The notes under the pieces: generated by a model | The model's database searches: none | Told to the model about the DNA's origin: nothing | Seen by the model: the letters and a program-made list of their open reading frames with translations, nothing else | Part shown: one piece after another, positions 53,824-61,342 of the stretch | Position numbering within the stretch: the stretch's first letter is position 1 | Layout of the letters: each line of letters begins with the position of its first letter | Made by a program: the position numbers and the translations under genes | Assembly: GCA_016287095.1 (NCBI GenBank) | Contig: JAEEVK010000003.1 | Coordinates: 21,965 to 85,964 of the forward strand | Length of the DNA: 64,000 bases | Direction: 5' to 3' | Source of the DNA: Lachnospiraceae bacterium | GTDB lineage: Bacteria; Bacillota; Clostridia; Lachnospirales; Lachnospiraceae

Positions 53824-53873
53824 AGGCTTCACCTTGAGGGAAGCTGTCTGCGGAGCAGACTGATGAGGTGAAA
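53824..53873 (+). repeat. Intergenic palindromic repeat, copy 2 (complete)
   Basis: AAGGCTTCACCTTGAGGGAAG, a GTCTGC/GCAGAC core hairpin, then TGATGAGGTGAAAATT. The outer TTCACCT and AGGTGAA pair as well. It matches copy 1 at 16881 and lies directly after carB, where it may also act as a terminator-like stem. Confidence 0.7.
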
Positions 53874-53896
53874 ATTACAAAATTACGGAGAACAGT

Positions 53897-55123
53897 GTGA
53901 AAAAACAAACAATCAGACAATACATATTAAAAGCATTGGCGGTTTTGCTTACAGTAGCATTATTGTTTGAGATCCCTTGTGTACATGTTAAGGCTGACGA
54001 AAATGAGATCGGCTTTAACTATACAACCAAGAAGATCTACACCGGTAAAAGCTTTAAGCTGGTACTGAACAATGCTCCTGCTAAGATCAAGTGGTTTGCA
54101 AGCGCCGATGAAAGTATCGCGACGGTAACCAAAAAGGGTGAAGTAACAGGTGTAGCACCCGGTACTGTCAAGATAAAGGCAAAGTGCAATGATGTAAAGT
54201 ATACCTGTGTGGTAACAGTCATCGATCCTTATATAAAGGTTGAGAAAAACTATTTCAAGGTTGGAACAACCATGACTGCGACCATGAAGGGCGCAAAGGT
54301 GCTTAGTTATGTATCATCAGCACCCAATATCGTTTCCGTAGATAAGGACGGTACACTTACAGCGAACGCAAAGGGTGTTGCCAATATTACAGCATATTGC
54401 AAAAACGGCAAAAACTACAGTGTAGAGATGCATGTGTATGAGGATATCAAGATTATCGAGAACCCTACATTTGATGATCTGGCACCCACTACTCACATGA
54501 CATTTGAAGAGCTGGTAGGCGATACCGGTGAGAGAGGATATCCGAAGGCTATGCCCACTCCCGATACATACAGGATCACAGTTGACCTGTACTGGAAAGT
54601 GGTTATGGTATATGCCAGGGATAAGGAAGGAAATTACACAGTACCTGTCAGATACATGATCTGTTCACCCGGTGCATCCGGACACAATACCCGTCAGGGA
54701 GTGTTCAAGATGAAGGGTACCAGAGTACGATTTGCAAGATTTAAGGGACTTACAGTATGGGCACAGTACTGGAGCCTGATAGTAAGTGCAACATATTTCC
54801 ATTCGATCCTGTATAACTCAGGCGATGCAAACGATTATACAACGGCATACAACAACCTGGGTAAGGCAGTATCGCACGGATGTGTAAGACTGACCGTACC
54901 CGATGCAAGATGGATATATTACAACTGTGCACCCGGTACCGAAGTAGAGATAAGAGCCGGCTCATCAAAGGATGAAGAGACCAAGGCCATCAGAGAGCAG
55001 CTGAAGCTCGCACCGATGCCTTCTAAGCGTACCAATATGAAGGCAGGAGAGATCCCGTGGACAGACAACTGGGAGATAGACGAAGTACCGCAGGATTTTG
55101 AGTACGTGTATGTACCGCAGTAA
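53897..55123 (+). CDS. Secreted L,D-transpeptidase (YkuD) with Big_2 domains
   Basis: A signal peptide (residues 1-33) is followed by a Big_2 domain (about 38-112, with WFASADESIATVTKKGEVTGVAPG) and a second one (about 115-180). The catalytic L,D-transpeptidase domain is at about 215-355. The active-site motif is SHGCVRLTVPDARW with Cys near residue 331, and HNTRQGVFKMKG precedes it. Such enzymes make 3-3 cross-links in peptidoglycan. The start is a GTG with GGAG upstream. Big_2 domains may help placement in the wall. It is a single gene ending in a clear terminator. Confidence 0.93.
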   Translation: MKKQTIRQYILKALAVLLTVALLFEIPCVHVKADENEIGFNYTTKKIYTGKSFKLVLNNAPAKIKWFASADESIATVTKKGEVTGVAPGTVKIKAKCNDVKYTCVVTVIDPYIKVEKNYFKVGTTMTATMKGAKVLSYVSSAPNIVSVDKDGTLTANAKGVANITAYCKNGKNYSVEMHVYEDIKIIENPTFDDLAPTTHMTFEELVGDTGERGYPKAMPTPDTYRITVDLYWKVVMVYARDKEGNYTVPVRYMICSPGASGHNTRQGVFKMKGTRVRFARFKGLTVWAQYWSLIVSATYFHSILYNSGDANDYTTAYNNLGKAVSHGCVRLTVPDARWIYYNCAPGTEVEIRAGSSKDEETKAIREQLKLAPMPSKRTNMKAGEIPWTDNWEIDEVPQDFEYVYVPQ

Positions 55124-55142
55124 AATGCAGATGTAAGGCTTA

Positions 55143-55187
55143 AAGACACTTTCTAAAAAGATTTTTTTAGAGGGTGTCTTTTTGTTT
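55143..55187 (+). terminator. Terminator of the L,D-transpeptidase gene
   Basis: AAAGACACTTTCTAAAAA faces TTTTTTAGAGGGTGTCTTT, followed by TTGTTTTTG. Confidence 0.88.
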
Positions 55188-55204
55188 TTGGGGAGAAACA
55201 GAGA

Positions 55205-55360
55205 ATGCAGCCTGAAAAACAGTTTATGGTAGAGAAAATGATATACATTCCTGATAAAATGGATGATATCGGATGGAGTGAGGCTCTTGACATGATCAGG
55301 GTTTTAAGAAAGATGCATACTAAAATGACAGATACAGTTTCACCGGAAAGTGTAAATTAA
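55205..55360 (+). CDS. Possible small protein, 51 aa
   Basis: Too short for the ORF track. It reads MQPEKQFMVEKMIYIPDKMD and so on, with a helical SEALDMIRVLRKMHTKM, ending SVN. GGGGAG lies 11 bases before the ATG. No family is recognised. It lies in a 700-base gap before the asparaginase gene. Confidence 0.4.
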   Translation: MQPEKQFMVEKMIYIPDKMDDIGWSEALDMIRVLRKMHTKMTDTVSPESVN

Positions 55361-55495
55361 GCAACAGATTCCTACAAATGTGTAGCATAAGCGACATATC
55401 AGCGCTGTTCTGAATATTGAATCTGACGGTTTGCAGGAGTATTATAAAGTCACAACGAAGGAAGCAGAAAACAAAACGAAAGGCAGGGTACAACC

Positions 55496-55606
55496 ATGGA
55501 AGATATTTACTACTACGATGCAGACGATCAGGCTGAATATGATATGATGAGAAAAGACGAAGAAACTCATATGCTTTATCAGGATAGTACGGATTTTAGT
55601 TATTAA
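55496..55606 (+). CDS. Possible small acidic protein, 36 aa
   Basis: Reads MEDIYYYDADDQAEYDMMRK and ends TDFSY. It is very acidic and rich in Tyr and Asp. AAAGGCAGG lies upstream, and a strong terminator follows 65 bases after the stop. No family is recognised. The start, RBS and terminator together make it plausible. Confidence 0.45.
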   Translation: MEDIYYYDADDQAEYDMMRKDEETHMLYQDSTDFSY

Positions 55607-55670
55607 ATCAGATTATAAATTAATTGAGGGATATAAGCGCTACTTGCGTTCGAAACAGATTACTGAAAGT

Positions 55671-55712
55671 AAGCGGAGGCTTAAGAGAAATCTTATCCCT
55701 CCGCTTTTTTGT
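55671..55712 (+). terminator. Terminator after the small ORF
   Basis: AAGCGGAGG pairs with CCTCCGCTT, with inner TTAAGA/TCTTAT pairs, followed by TTTTGTT. Confidence 0.88.
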
Positions 55713-55825
55713 TAACGGAGCAAAAACAGCTTGTCTGTATTTAAGTAAAATGAATTTAAACTTGAAAAAACAAGTGGTCAGACTGAAGATTCCTACATAA
55801 AATAGGAATCTTATAATAAATATTT

Positions 55826-56881
55826 TTAATACTCAAGGAACATTTTTTCAAGTGTTTCCTGATCTGCACTGTTCAATAATGCAAGTCTTAAAAGGATTGT
55901 TGCTTTCTGAGGTGAAAGGTTATCAGCTGCAACTGTATTCTTGCAAAGCAGATTATCCTTTGTAATAACACCGTCATCTATTCTTGAACTGATAACTACA
56001 GGAATTTTTAGCTTCTTAATGGCTTTAATCCATTTCTTACTGAACTCTCCAGCTCCTGCACCGGCAATAACCAATCCATCCGAATTTTTTGCTGCGTATT
56101 TAACAAGCTTAGGACTTGCATCAACAGAGAAATAAAGAATTGAAACCTTAGGAAGGTCTTTTAAACCGCTTACGTCAAATTCTGTTTCAGTTGTATGCTT
56201 CTTAGCCGGGCTTTCATAAATGAGTACTTCACCGTCACGAACTATACCGATCGCTCCGGTTTCACCTGAACTTATCGCAGTTACATGATAAGTACTTGTT
56301 TTTGTAACTGTTCTTGCGGCAAATATCCTGTCTGAAAATACTACAAGAACTCCCTGTCCTACAGCCTCCTCAGAAGCTGCAACACATACAGCCTCATATA
56401 GATTCATAGGACCGTCGGCTGAAATTGAAGTAGAAGGTCTCATTGAACCTGTAAGTACAACAGGCTTATCTGTTTTTACAGTAAGATTAAGAAAATATGC
56501 GGTTTCTTCTAAAGTATCGGTACCATGAGTGATAACAAATCCCTTTACTTCGGGATCTGCTGCTTTTTCGTTAATTGTATTTACAATAGTAAGCCATGTT
56601 TCCGCTGTAATATCATCTGAATTAACGTTACATATCTGTATTGCCTCTATTTCGGCGACATCGGCAAGCTGAGGGACAGCAGCAAGAAGCTCCTCTGCAG
56701 TCAATGAACCGGGCTTATATCCGGCAGTTTTTCCTGCATCACCGACACCTGCTATAGTACCGCCTGTGGCAAGAACAACAATTTTACCCTTAGAGCCGGG
56801 ATCTGTAGCTGCATTGGCATTTATCGGTACAATGTAAAGTACTAAAGCAATACAGAGAATAAAAGCAAGAATACCTTTCAT
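55826..56881 (-). CDS. ansB: Secreted type II L-asparaginase
   Basis: Hydrolyses asparagine to aspartate and ammonia outside the cell. A signal peptide (residues 1-24, ending INANA) is followed by the enzyme. The first catalytic Thr is in VVLATGGTIAG and the second in VITHGTDTLEETAYFL; TGSMRPSTSISADGPMNL is the typical third block. The ATG at 56881 follows AGGAGG; the ORF-track start 29 codons upstream lacks an RBS. Length 351 aa is normal for the type. It stands alone on the minus strand. Confidence 0.95.
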   Translation of the reverse strand: MKGILAFILCIALVLYIVPINANAATDPGSKGKIVVLATGGTIAGVGDAGKTAGYKPGSLTAEELLAAVPQLADVAEIEAIQICNVNSDDITAETWLTIVNTINEKAADPEVKGFVITHGTDTLEETAYFLNLTVKTDKPVVLTGSMRPSTSISADGPMNLYEAVCVAASEEAVGQGVLVVFSDRIFAARTVTKTSTYHVTAISSGETGAIGIVRDGEVLIYESPAKKHTTETEFDVSGLKDLPKVSILYFSVDASPKLVKYAAKNSDGLVIAGAGAGEFSKKWIKAIKKLKIPVVISSRIDDGVITKDNLLCKNTVAADNLSPQKATILLRLALLNSADQETLEKMFLEY

Positions 56882-57096
56882 AAACAACCTCCTGATTAAA
56901 ATATTTATATTTTTTTCGAGGAAAAACGCCGGACGCATCCGAGCGAGTTCCCGTATATCTATGAGCAATTAAGATTATTATATATCCCTAATATAAGTCT
57001 CTGATCAATCTTATCTATTATCTTAACATACTGTAAATTGTATTGCAACAAAGGATTACCATCTTAGTGGTTATTTTACAGTGGCAAATGCAAGAT

Positions 57097-57161
57097 TTCA
57101 GATGAAAATACGGTTCTTTCATTTTTGAATTTAGTAATATTATTATTTACTTTCATCTGAA
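57097..57161. other. Inverted repeat in the asparaginase/RHS-like gap
   Basis: TTCAGATGAAA (57097) pairs perfectly with TTTCATCTGAA (57151) across 43 AT-rich bases. It lies between two divergent genes, in a gap of 324 bases, 45 bases before the downstream start. It may be an operator or part of a leader; nothing else stands out in the gap. Confidence 0.35.
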
Positions 57162-57205
57162 TAGGTGGTAAAATTTGGTTATCTTATAAAAAGGAGAGGC
57201 AAAGT

Positions 57206-58384
57206 ATGAGCAAAAAGACTTTTAGAACATTTGGCAAACTTTTTATGGCTTTGGCAGTTGTTTTATTTGCAGTCATAGCGGCTAATACCATCCGTGTAAA
57301 GGCGGATAACGGGGAAACAGTACGTGTTTCTACTGCGAAAGAACTTAAAGCTGCCATGAAAAATGCAGAAGTAGGAACTATCATTTTTAGGACAAAGGCA
57401 TATCAGACCGTTACCATTAAGGCTGACAAGGCTGCTAAGAGCAAATCCCTGATAATTGATGCTCCTAATACTTCATTTACAAACAAGGCAGTATTCTACA
57501 ATATCAACATTCTCAATGCTAAGGCATATACCGAGGCAGCATCGGGAAATAATATTACATTATCGGACTGCTATTTATCCAACGGTATTATTGTAGCAAA
57601 GAAAAAGAAGGTTAAGAGTCTGACAGTGATTGATTCCTACGGGACATTCAGTATGGACTATACATTGAGAAAAGGCGCTAAACTGAATAAGCTGGAACTT
57701 GTTTATGCCGGTGAGCTTTTACCTGTGAAGAGCAGTTATAACAAGAGCAAGAAAACTGTTACTCTGGATTTCACAGATTATAATGAATGCCAGCGTAAAT
57801 TTACTATCAAGCTTGACAAGAATGGACGTGTATCAAAGTATTCATGCGTTTCTAACTGGGTTGAATATACATATGATTATACCTATAAGTATGACTCAAA
57901 TGGTAACCTTGTAAAGATGACCGGTACCGACAATGACGGCGGCAAATTTACAACCGAATACACCTACACCGGAAATGCATTAACGTATTATACCTATACA
58001 GCTGATTATGAGTCAGGTGAGAGAAGGTATAACCGTGACTCAGAGGGCAGAGTGCTCTATGATGAATACAATGGCAAGGGTAGCATGGATGGTATAGAAT
58101 ATACATATACCAATACCGAAGAATATGAGTATGACAAGGAAGGCAGAGTATCATATGAGAGATGGGAGTCTCCCGACAGCGGCTACTTCTCGGAGACAGT
58201 TTATACTTATGATTCAAAGGGATTTTTGACCGAAACCTGGACAAACAACTCCGGCAGTGAATCCATCAATACCTATAAGTATAACAAAGCAGGCGACCTT
58301 ATTAGTGAAACATATACTTCTGAAGGATATTCAGATACAACAAATTATACTTACGATGATTTAGGTTATCTTGTAGAAATGTAA
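57206..58384 (+). CDS. Secreted protein with C-terminal RHS/YD-like repeats
   Basis: A signal peptide (about 1-32) precedes an N-terminal part of about 180 residues that looks like a short beta-solenoid (VRVSTAKELKAAMKNAEVGT, then TVTIKADKA and ITLSDCYLSNGIIV). The last 170 residues are YD-type repeats: YDSNGNLVKMTG, YDKEGRVSYE, YDSKGFLTETW and YNKAGDLISETY. There is no toxin domain or anchor, and the protein is far too short for a full RHS shell. AAGGAGAGG precedes the ATG. The next gene starts 16 bases later. Confidence 0.8.
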   Translation: MSKKTFRTFGKLFMALAVVLFAVIAANTIRVKADNGETVRVSTAKELKAAMKNAEVGTIIFRTKAYQTVTIKADKAAKSKSLIIDAPNTSFTNKAVFYNINILNAKAYTEAASGNNITLSDCYLSNGIIVAKKKKVKSLTVIDSYGTFSMDYTLRKGAKLNKLELVYAGELLPVKSSYNKSKKTVTLDFTDYNECQRKFTIKLDKNGRVSKYSCVSNWVEYTYDYTYKYDSNGNLVKMTGTDNDGGKFTTEYTYTGNALTYYTYTADYESGERRYNRDSEGRVLYDEYNGKGSMDGIEYTYTNTEEYEYDKEGRVSYERWESPDSGYFSETVYTYDSKGFLTETWTNNSGSESINTYKYNKAGDLISETYTSEGYSDTTNYTYDDLGYLVEM

Positions 58385-58400
58385 TCTTAGGAGGCAAATG

Positions 58401-59216
58401 ATGCATATTACATTAACCGGTAATTTGGGAAGCGGAAAGTCGACTATTGCAAAGATTATGGCTGAAAAGTATGGATATGAGATATATTCTACAGGCAAGA
58501 TCCAGAGGGAACTCGCAGAGGAGAGAGGCCTTACTGTACTGGAGATGAATAAGCTTATGCAGCAGGATCACTCCTTTGATAACATTATCGATGAAAAGGT
58601 TACCCAGCTGTCCAAGGAGAGTCAGAAGGATCTGTTCTTTGATTCTAGACTTGCATGGCATTTTGCAGAAAATGCTTTTAAGGTATTCCTTACCGTCAGT
58701 ATAGATGAGGCGGCCCGCCGTGTGTATAATGATGACAAGCGTGGTGATGTAGAGAAATACAGCTCACAGGAGGAGGCCAAGGCAAATCTTATCGAGAGAG
58801 CTCATACAGAGGATGTAAGATATAAGGAAATCTACGGTCTTGATTATTTCAATCTGAACAACTACGACCTCGTGCTGGATTCTACATTTACCAAGCCTGA
58901 ACTTTTGGCAGAGATACTTGTAAGCGAGAAGAGAAGATACGAGGAGACGCTCAGTGCAAAAGGACTTTCCAACTTTGATAAAAACAAAACTGATGATCCT
59001 GACTTAAAGAATATGTTTTTACCCAGGATACTTCTGGCTCCTGCCAGACTCCTCGGAACATCAACGGGCAACACCAGGGATAATGATGAGATATTTGATT
59101 CTACAGTAGTTGTTAAGCGTGGCGCTGAGGATATTGAAGTTGTATCCGGCCTTGACCAGATAGATAAGGCTGCAAGGGAAGGATATGAGTTTATATCCGT
59201 AGGATATGCAGGATAA
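58401..59216 (+). CDS. Cytidylate-kinase-like P-loop protein with C-terminal extension
   Basis: The P-loop is ITLTGNLGSGKSTIAKIMAE, and RRVYNDDKRGDVEKY fits the lid of a CMP/AMP-type kinase. The first 180 residues fit the cytidylate-kinase-like family. The last 70 residues (FLPRILLAPARLLGTST onward) are not part of that fold, and I do not recognise them. AGGAGG lies 6 bases before the ATG at 58401. The gene lies close behind the RHS-like gene, and a short ORF start overlaps its end. A CMP-kinase role is likely but not proven; an RNA or sugar-nucleotide substrate cannot be excluded. Confidence 0.8.
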   Translation: MHITLTGNLGSGKSTIAKIMAEKYGYEIYSTGKIQRELAEERGLTVLEMNKLMQQDHSFDNIIDEKVTQLSKESQKDLFFDSRLAWHFAENAFKVFLTVSIDEAARRVYNDDKRGDVEKYSSQEEAKANLIERAHTEDVRYKEIYGLDYFNLNNYDLVLDSTFTKPELLAEILVSEKRRYEETLSAKGLSNFDKNKTDDPDLKNMFLPRILLAPARLLGTSTGNTRDNDEIFDSTVVVKRGAEDIEVVSGLDQIDKAAREGYEFISVGYAG

Positions 59217-59248
59217 TGGGGTGGTCTGCAAAATACGAGGAGGTCAAA

Positions 59249-61135
59249 ATGGGAAAGTCAAAAACTAGGCATCACAGCCGTTTGCGTATGCTGAAAATCG
59301 CGGTTGTTTCTTTGATAGTCATGCTGAGTATCATTATCTCTGCGAAGTTCAACAAGGTATTTGCGGCATCCTATGCAAAGACCATAGAGGTTAAGCTGAC
59401 GGACGGACAGGATGCGACAAAGGAGATACAGGCTGCACTTGACGCTGCAGCAAAGGCCGGTACAAAAAAGAAGCAGGCTTTGGTTAAGGTGCCTGCAGGA
59501 ACCTATTATATAAGTAAGACCTTGGTCATAGGTTCAAATACATATCTGAAGCTTGACAAGAAAACATATATAAAGAAAAACAAGAATGCAAAGGATCCCA
59601 TCCTTCACATGCTTCATGCAAAGCAGGGTACGAAGGGTAAATATGCCGACAATGCGCGTATAACGGTTGAGGGTGGTGTATGGGATGCGGAGTATATCCT
59701 GTATAACAGCAAGACCAGTGGTTCGGTATTTATGTTTGCACATACCACTAAGCTGAAAATCATTAATGTTACGATGTGCAACAGCTTTGGTACCCACCTC
59801 TTGGAGCTCGGTGGAGTAAAGGATTGTACAGTAAAGAACTGTGAGTTTTATGGTTTCAAGGCGGCTGATGATAAGACTCAGAAAGAGGCTATACAGCTCG
59901 ATGTCTGCCATGACTCAACACTTCTTACTTACGGTGAGCCCTATGATGATACTCCCTGTCAGAAGATAACCATTACTGGCTGTAACATACATGATTATTC
60001 CCGTGGTGTGGGATCACATATCATGGTTGAAGGTATCTATCATAAGAATATTAAGATCACCGGAAACACTTTCAAGGATATACCCAAGGCAGGTATTTAC
60101 GGATATAATTATGTGGACCTTACCGTAAAGGATAACACGATGGTAAATGTTGGCTGTGGTATCCAGCTCAAGACCGATTCCACAGAAAAGAATACCAAGG
60201 TCTCAAGAAACAAGGGTGTAAAGGCTATGTCGGTATCGGGCGGTGACTTTAAGATAAACCTGACCGGTAACACCATAAAGCTCAATGAGGATGTTTCACA
60301 GACTGATAAGGACTATGGTAATTCAATAGGTATCTTTATTTATGGCTCAGATGTTTATCCCATAAAGAATGCAAGCATAAGCAACAATACAATCAGCTGT
60401 GCTTCATCAGGTGTATACCTGAGATATGTTGGCTCAGCTAATATTTCGGGGAATACTCTGGACAGATTCTCAAATACATATTCAAGCGAGGATACCAAGT
60501 TTGCAGAGGACGCTATAAAGCTTCTTGATTCAAGCAATGCAACAATCAGTGGCAATATCATTTCAGGTATAACCTCGACCAAGTTTGAAAACGGTATTGC
60601 ACTGCGTGAGGGCTGCAAGAATGTGACTATCAGTTCCAATACGATCAATGCAACCACAAAATCAGGCTTAGGCATATATGACGGCAGTACGGTATCGGGT
60701 GGCAGCAACAATACTATCTTAAATTCCGGACTCAACGGTATCACGGTTATGGGCTCCGAGGTTACTTTATCGGACAGCGTGATCAAAGGTGTATCACAGC
60801 ATGCTGTTTCCATACAGCAGAATTCAAAACTGAGTCTTACAGGTTGTACTATCAGGGAAAACCATGGTAATGCTCTTCAGTTAAAGGAAGCTGTGATTTA
60901 TATATCCGGTAATACATTTGCATATAACTGTCAGGATGAAGTGGACGGCAAGGCTGTTACCGTGCTTTCGGGTATTTCCGGAGAGATCAGTAACAACACA
61001 TTCTACAATCCCAATACAAAGAGCGAGCTATGGATATCATCTGATGCATCCTTGAGCCCTTATGTAAGCACCGTAAAGACAGCTAAAGCAGTTGGCAGTG
61101 ATGCGGCCGGCAATACATTTACATATTTAAGCTGA
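59249..61135 (+). CDS. Secreted parallel beta-helix protein, possible polysaccharide lyase or hydrolase
   Basis: A long basic N-region (KSKTRHHSRLR) and a membrane-like stretch end in a cleavage site near FAASYA, so the protein is secreted. The rest is a right-handed beta-helix. It begins VKLTDGQDATKEIQAALDAA and VKVPAGTYYISKTLVI, like pectate-lyase_3/GH28-type openings, and continues with turns such as ITGCNIHDYS, ITGNTFKDIP, VKDNTMVNVG and ISGNTLDRFS. Catalytic residues cannot be fixed by eye. GAGGAGG lies before the ATG at 59249. It overlaps the ORF-track start but not the kinase gene, and may be in its operon. Confidence 0.85.
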   Translation: MGKSKTRHHSRLRMLKIAVVSLIVMLSIIISAKFNKVFAASYAKTIEVKLTDGQDATKEIQAALDAAAKAGTKKKQALVKVPAGTYYISKTLVIGSNTYLKLDKKTYIKKNKNAKDPILHMLHAKQGTKGKYADNARITVEGGVWDAEYILYNSKTSGSVFMFAHTTKLKIINVTMCNSFGTHLLELGGVKDCTVKNCEFYGFKAADDKTQKEAIQLDVCHDSTLLTYGEPYDDTPCQKITITGCNIHDYSRGVGSHIMVEGIYHKNIKITGNTFKDIPKAGIYGYNYVDLTVKDNTMVNVGCGIQLKTDSTEKNTKVSRNKGVKAMSVSGGDFKINLTGNTIKLNEDVSQTDKDYGNSIGIFIYGSDVYPIKNASISNNTISCASSGVYLRYVGSANISGNTLDRFSNTYSSEDTKFAEDAIKLLDSSNATISGNIISGITSTKFENGIALREGCKNVTISSNTINATTKSGLGIYDGSTVSGGSNNTILNSGLNGITVMGSEVTLSDSVIKGVSQHAVSIQQNSKLSLTGCTIRENHGNALQLKEAVIYISGNTFAYNCQDEVDGKAVTVLSGISGEISNNTFYNPNTKSELWISSDASLSPYVSTVKTAKAVGSDAAGNTFTYLS

Positions 61136-61160
61136 TGTTCTGTAATTTCTGATCTATAAG

Positions 61161-61203
61161 CAGGTATGGTATGTTTTATAATGTACCACACCTGTTTTTT
61201 ATT
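61161..61203 (+). terminator. Terminator of the beta-helix gene
   Basis: CAGGTATGGTA faces TACCACACCTG, with one mismatch, followed by TTTTTTATTG. Confidence 0.85.
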
Positions 61204-61342
61204 GTATAATTTTCCCATTATTGTATTATTTTTACAAAAAGTATTGTTTTTTTTGAAAATTTCGTGTAAACTTACTCTGGGTATATGGCCTAAAGAATAC
61301 TTTAAATTTGTTTTATCGGTACAGAAGGAAAAGGTATTTCTT

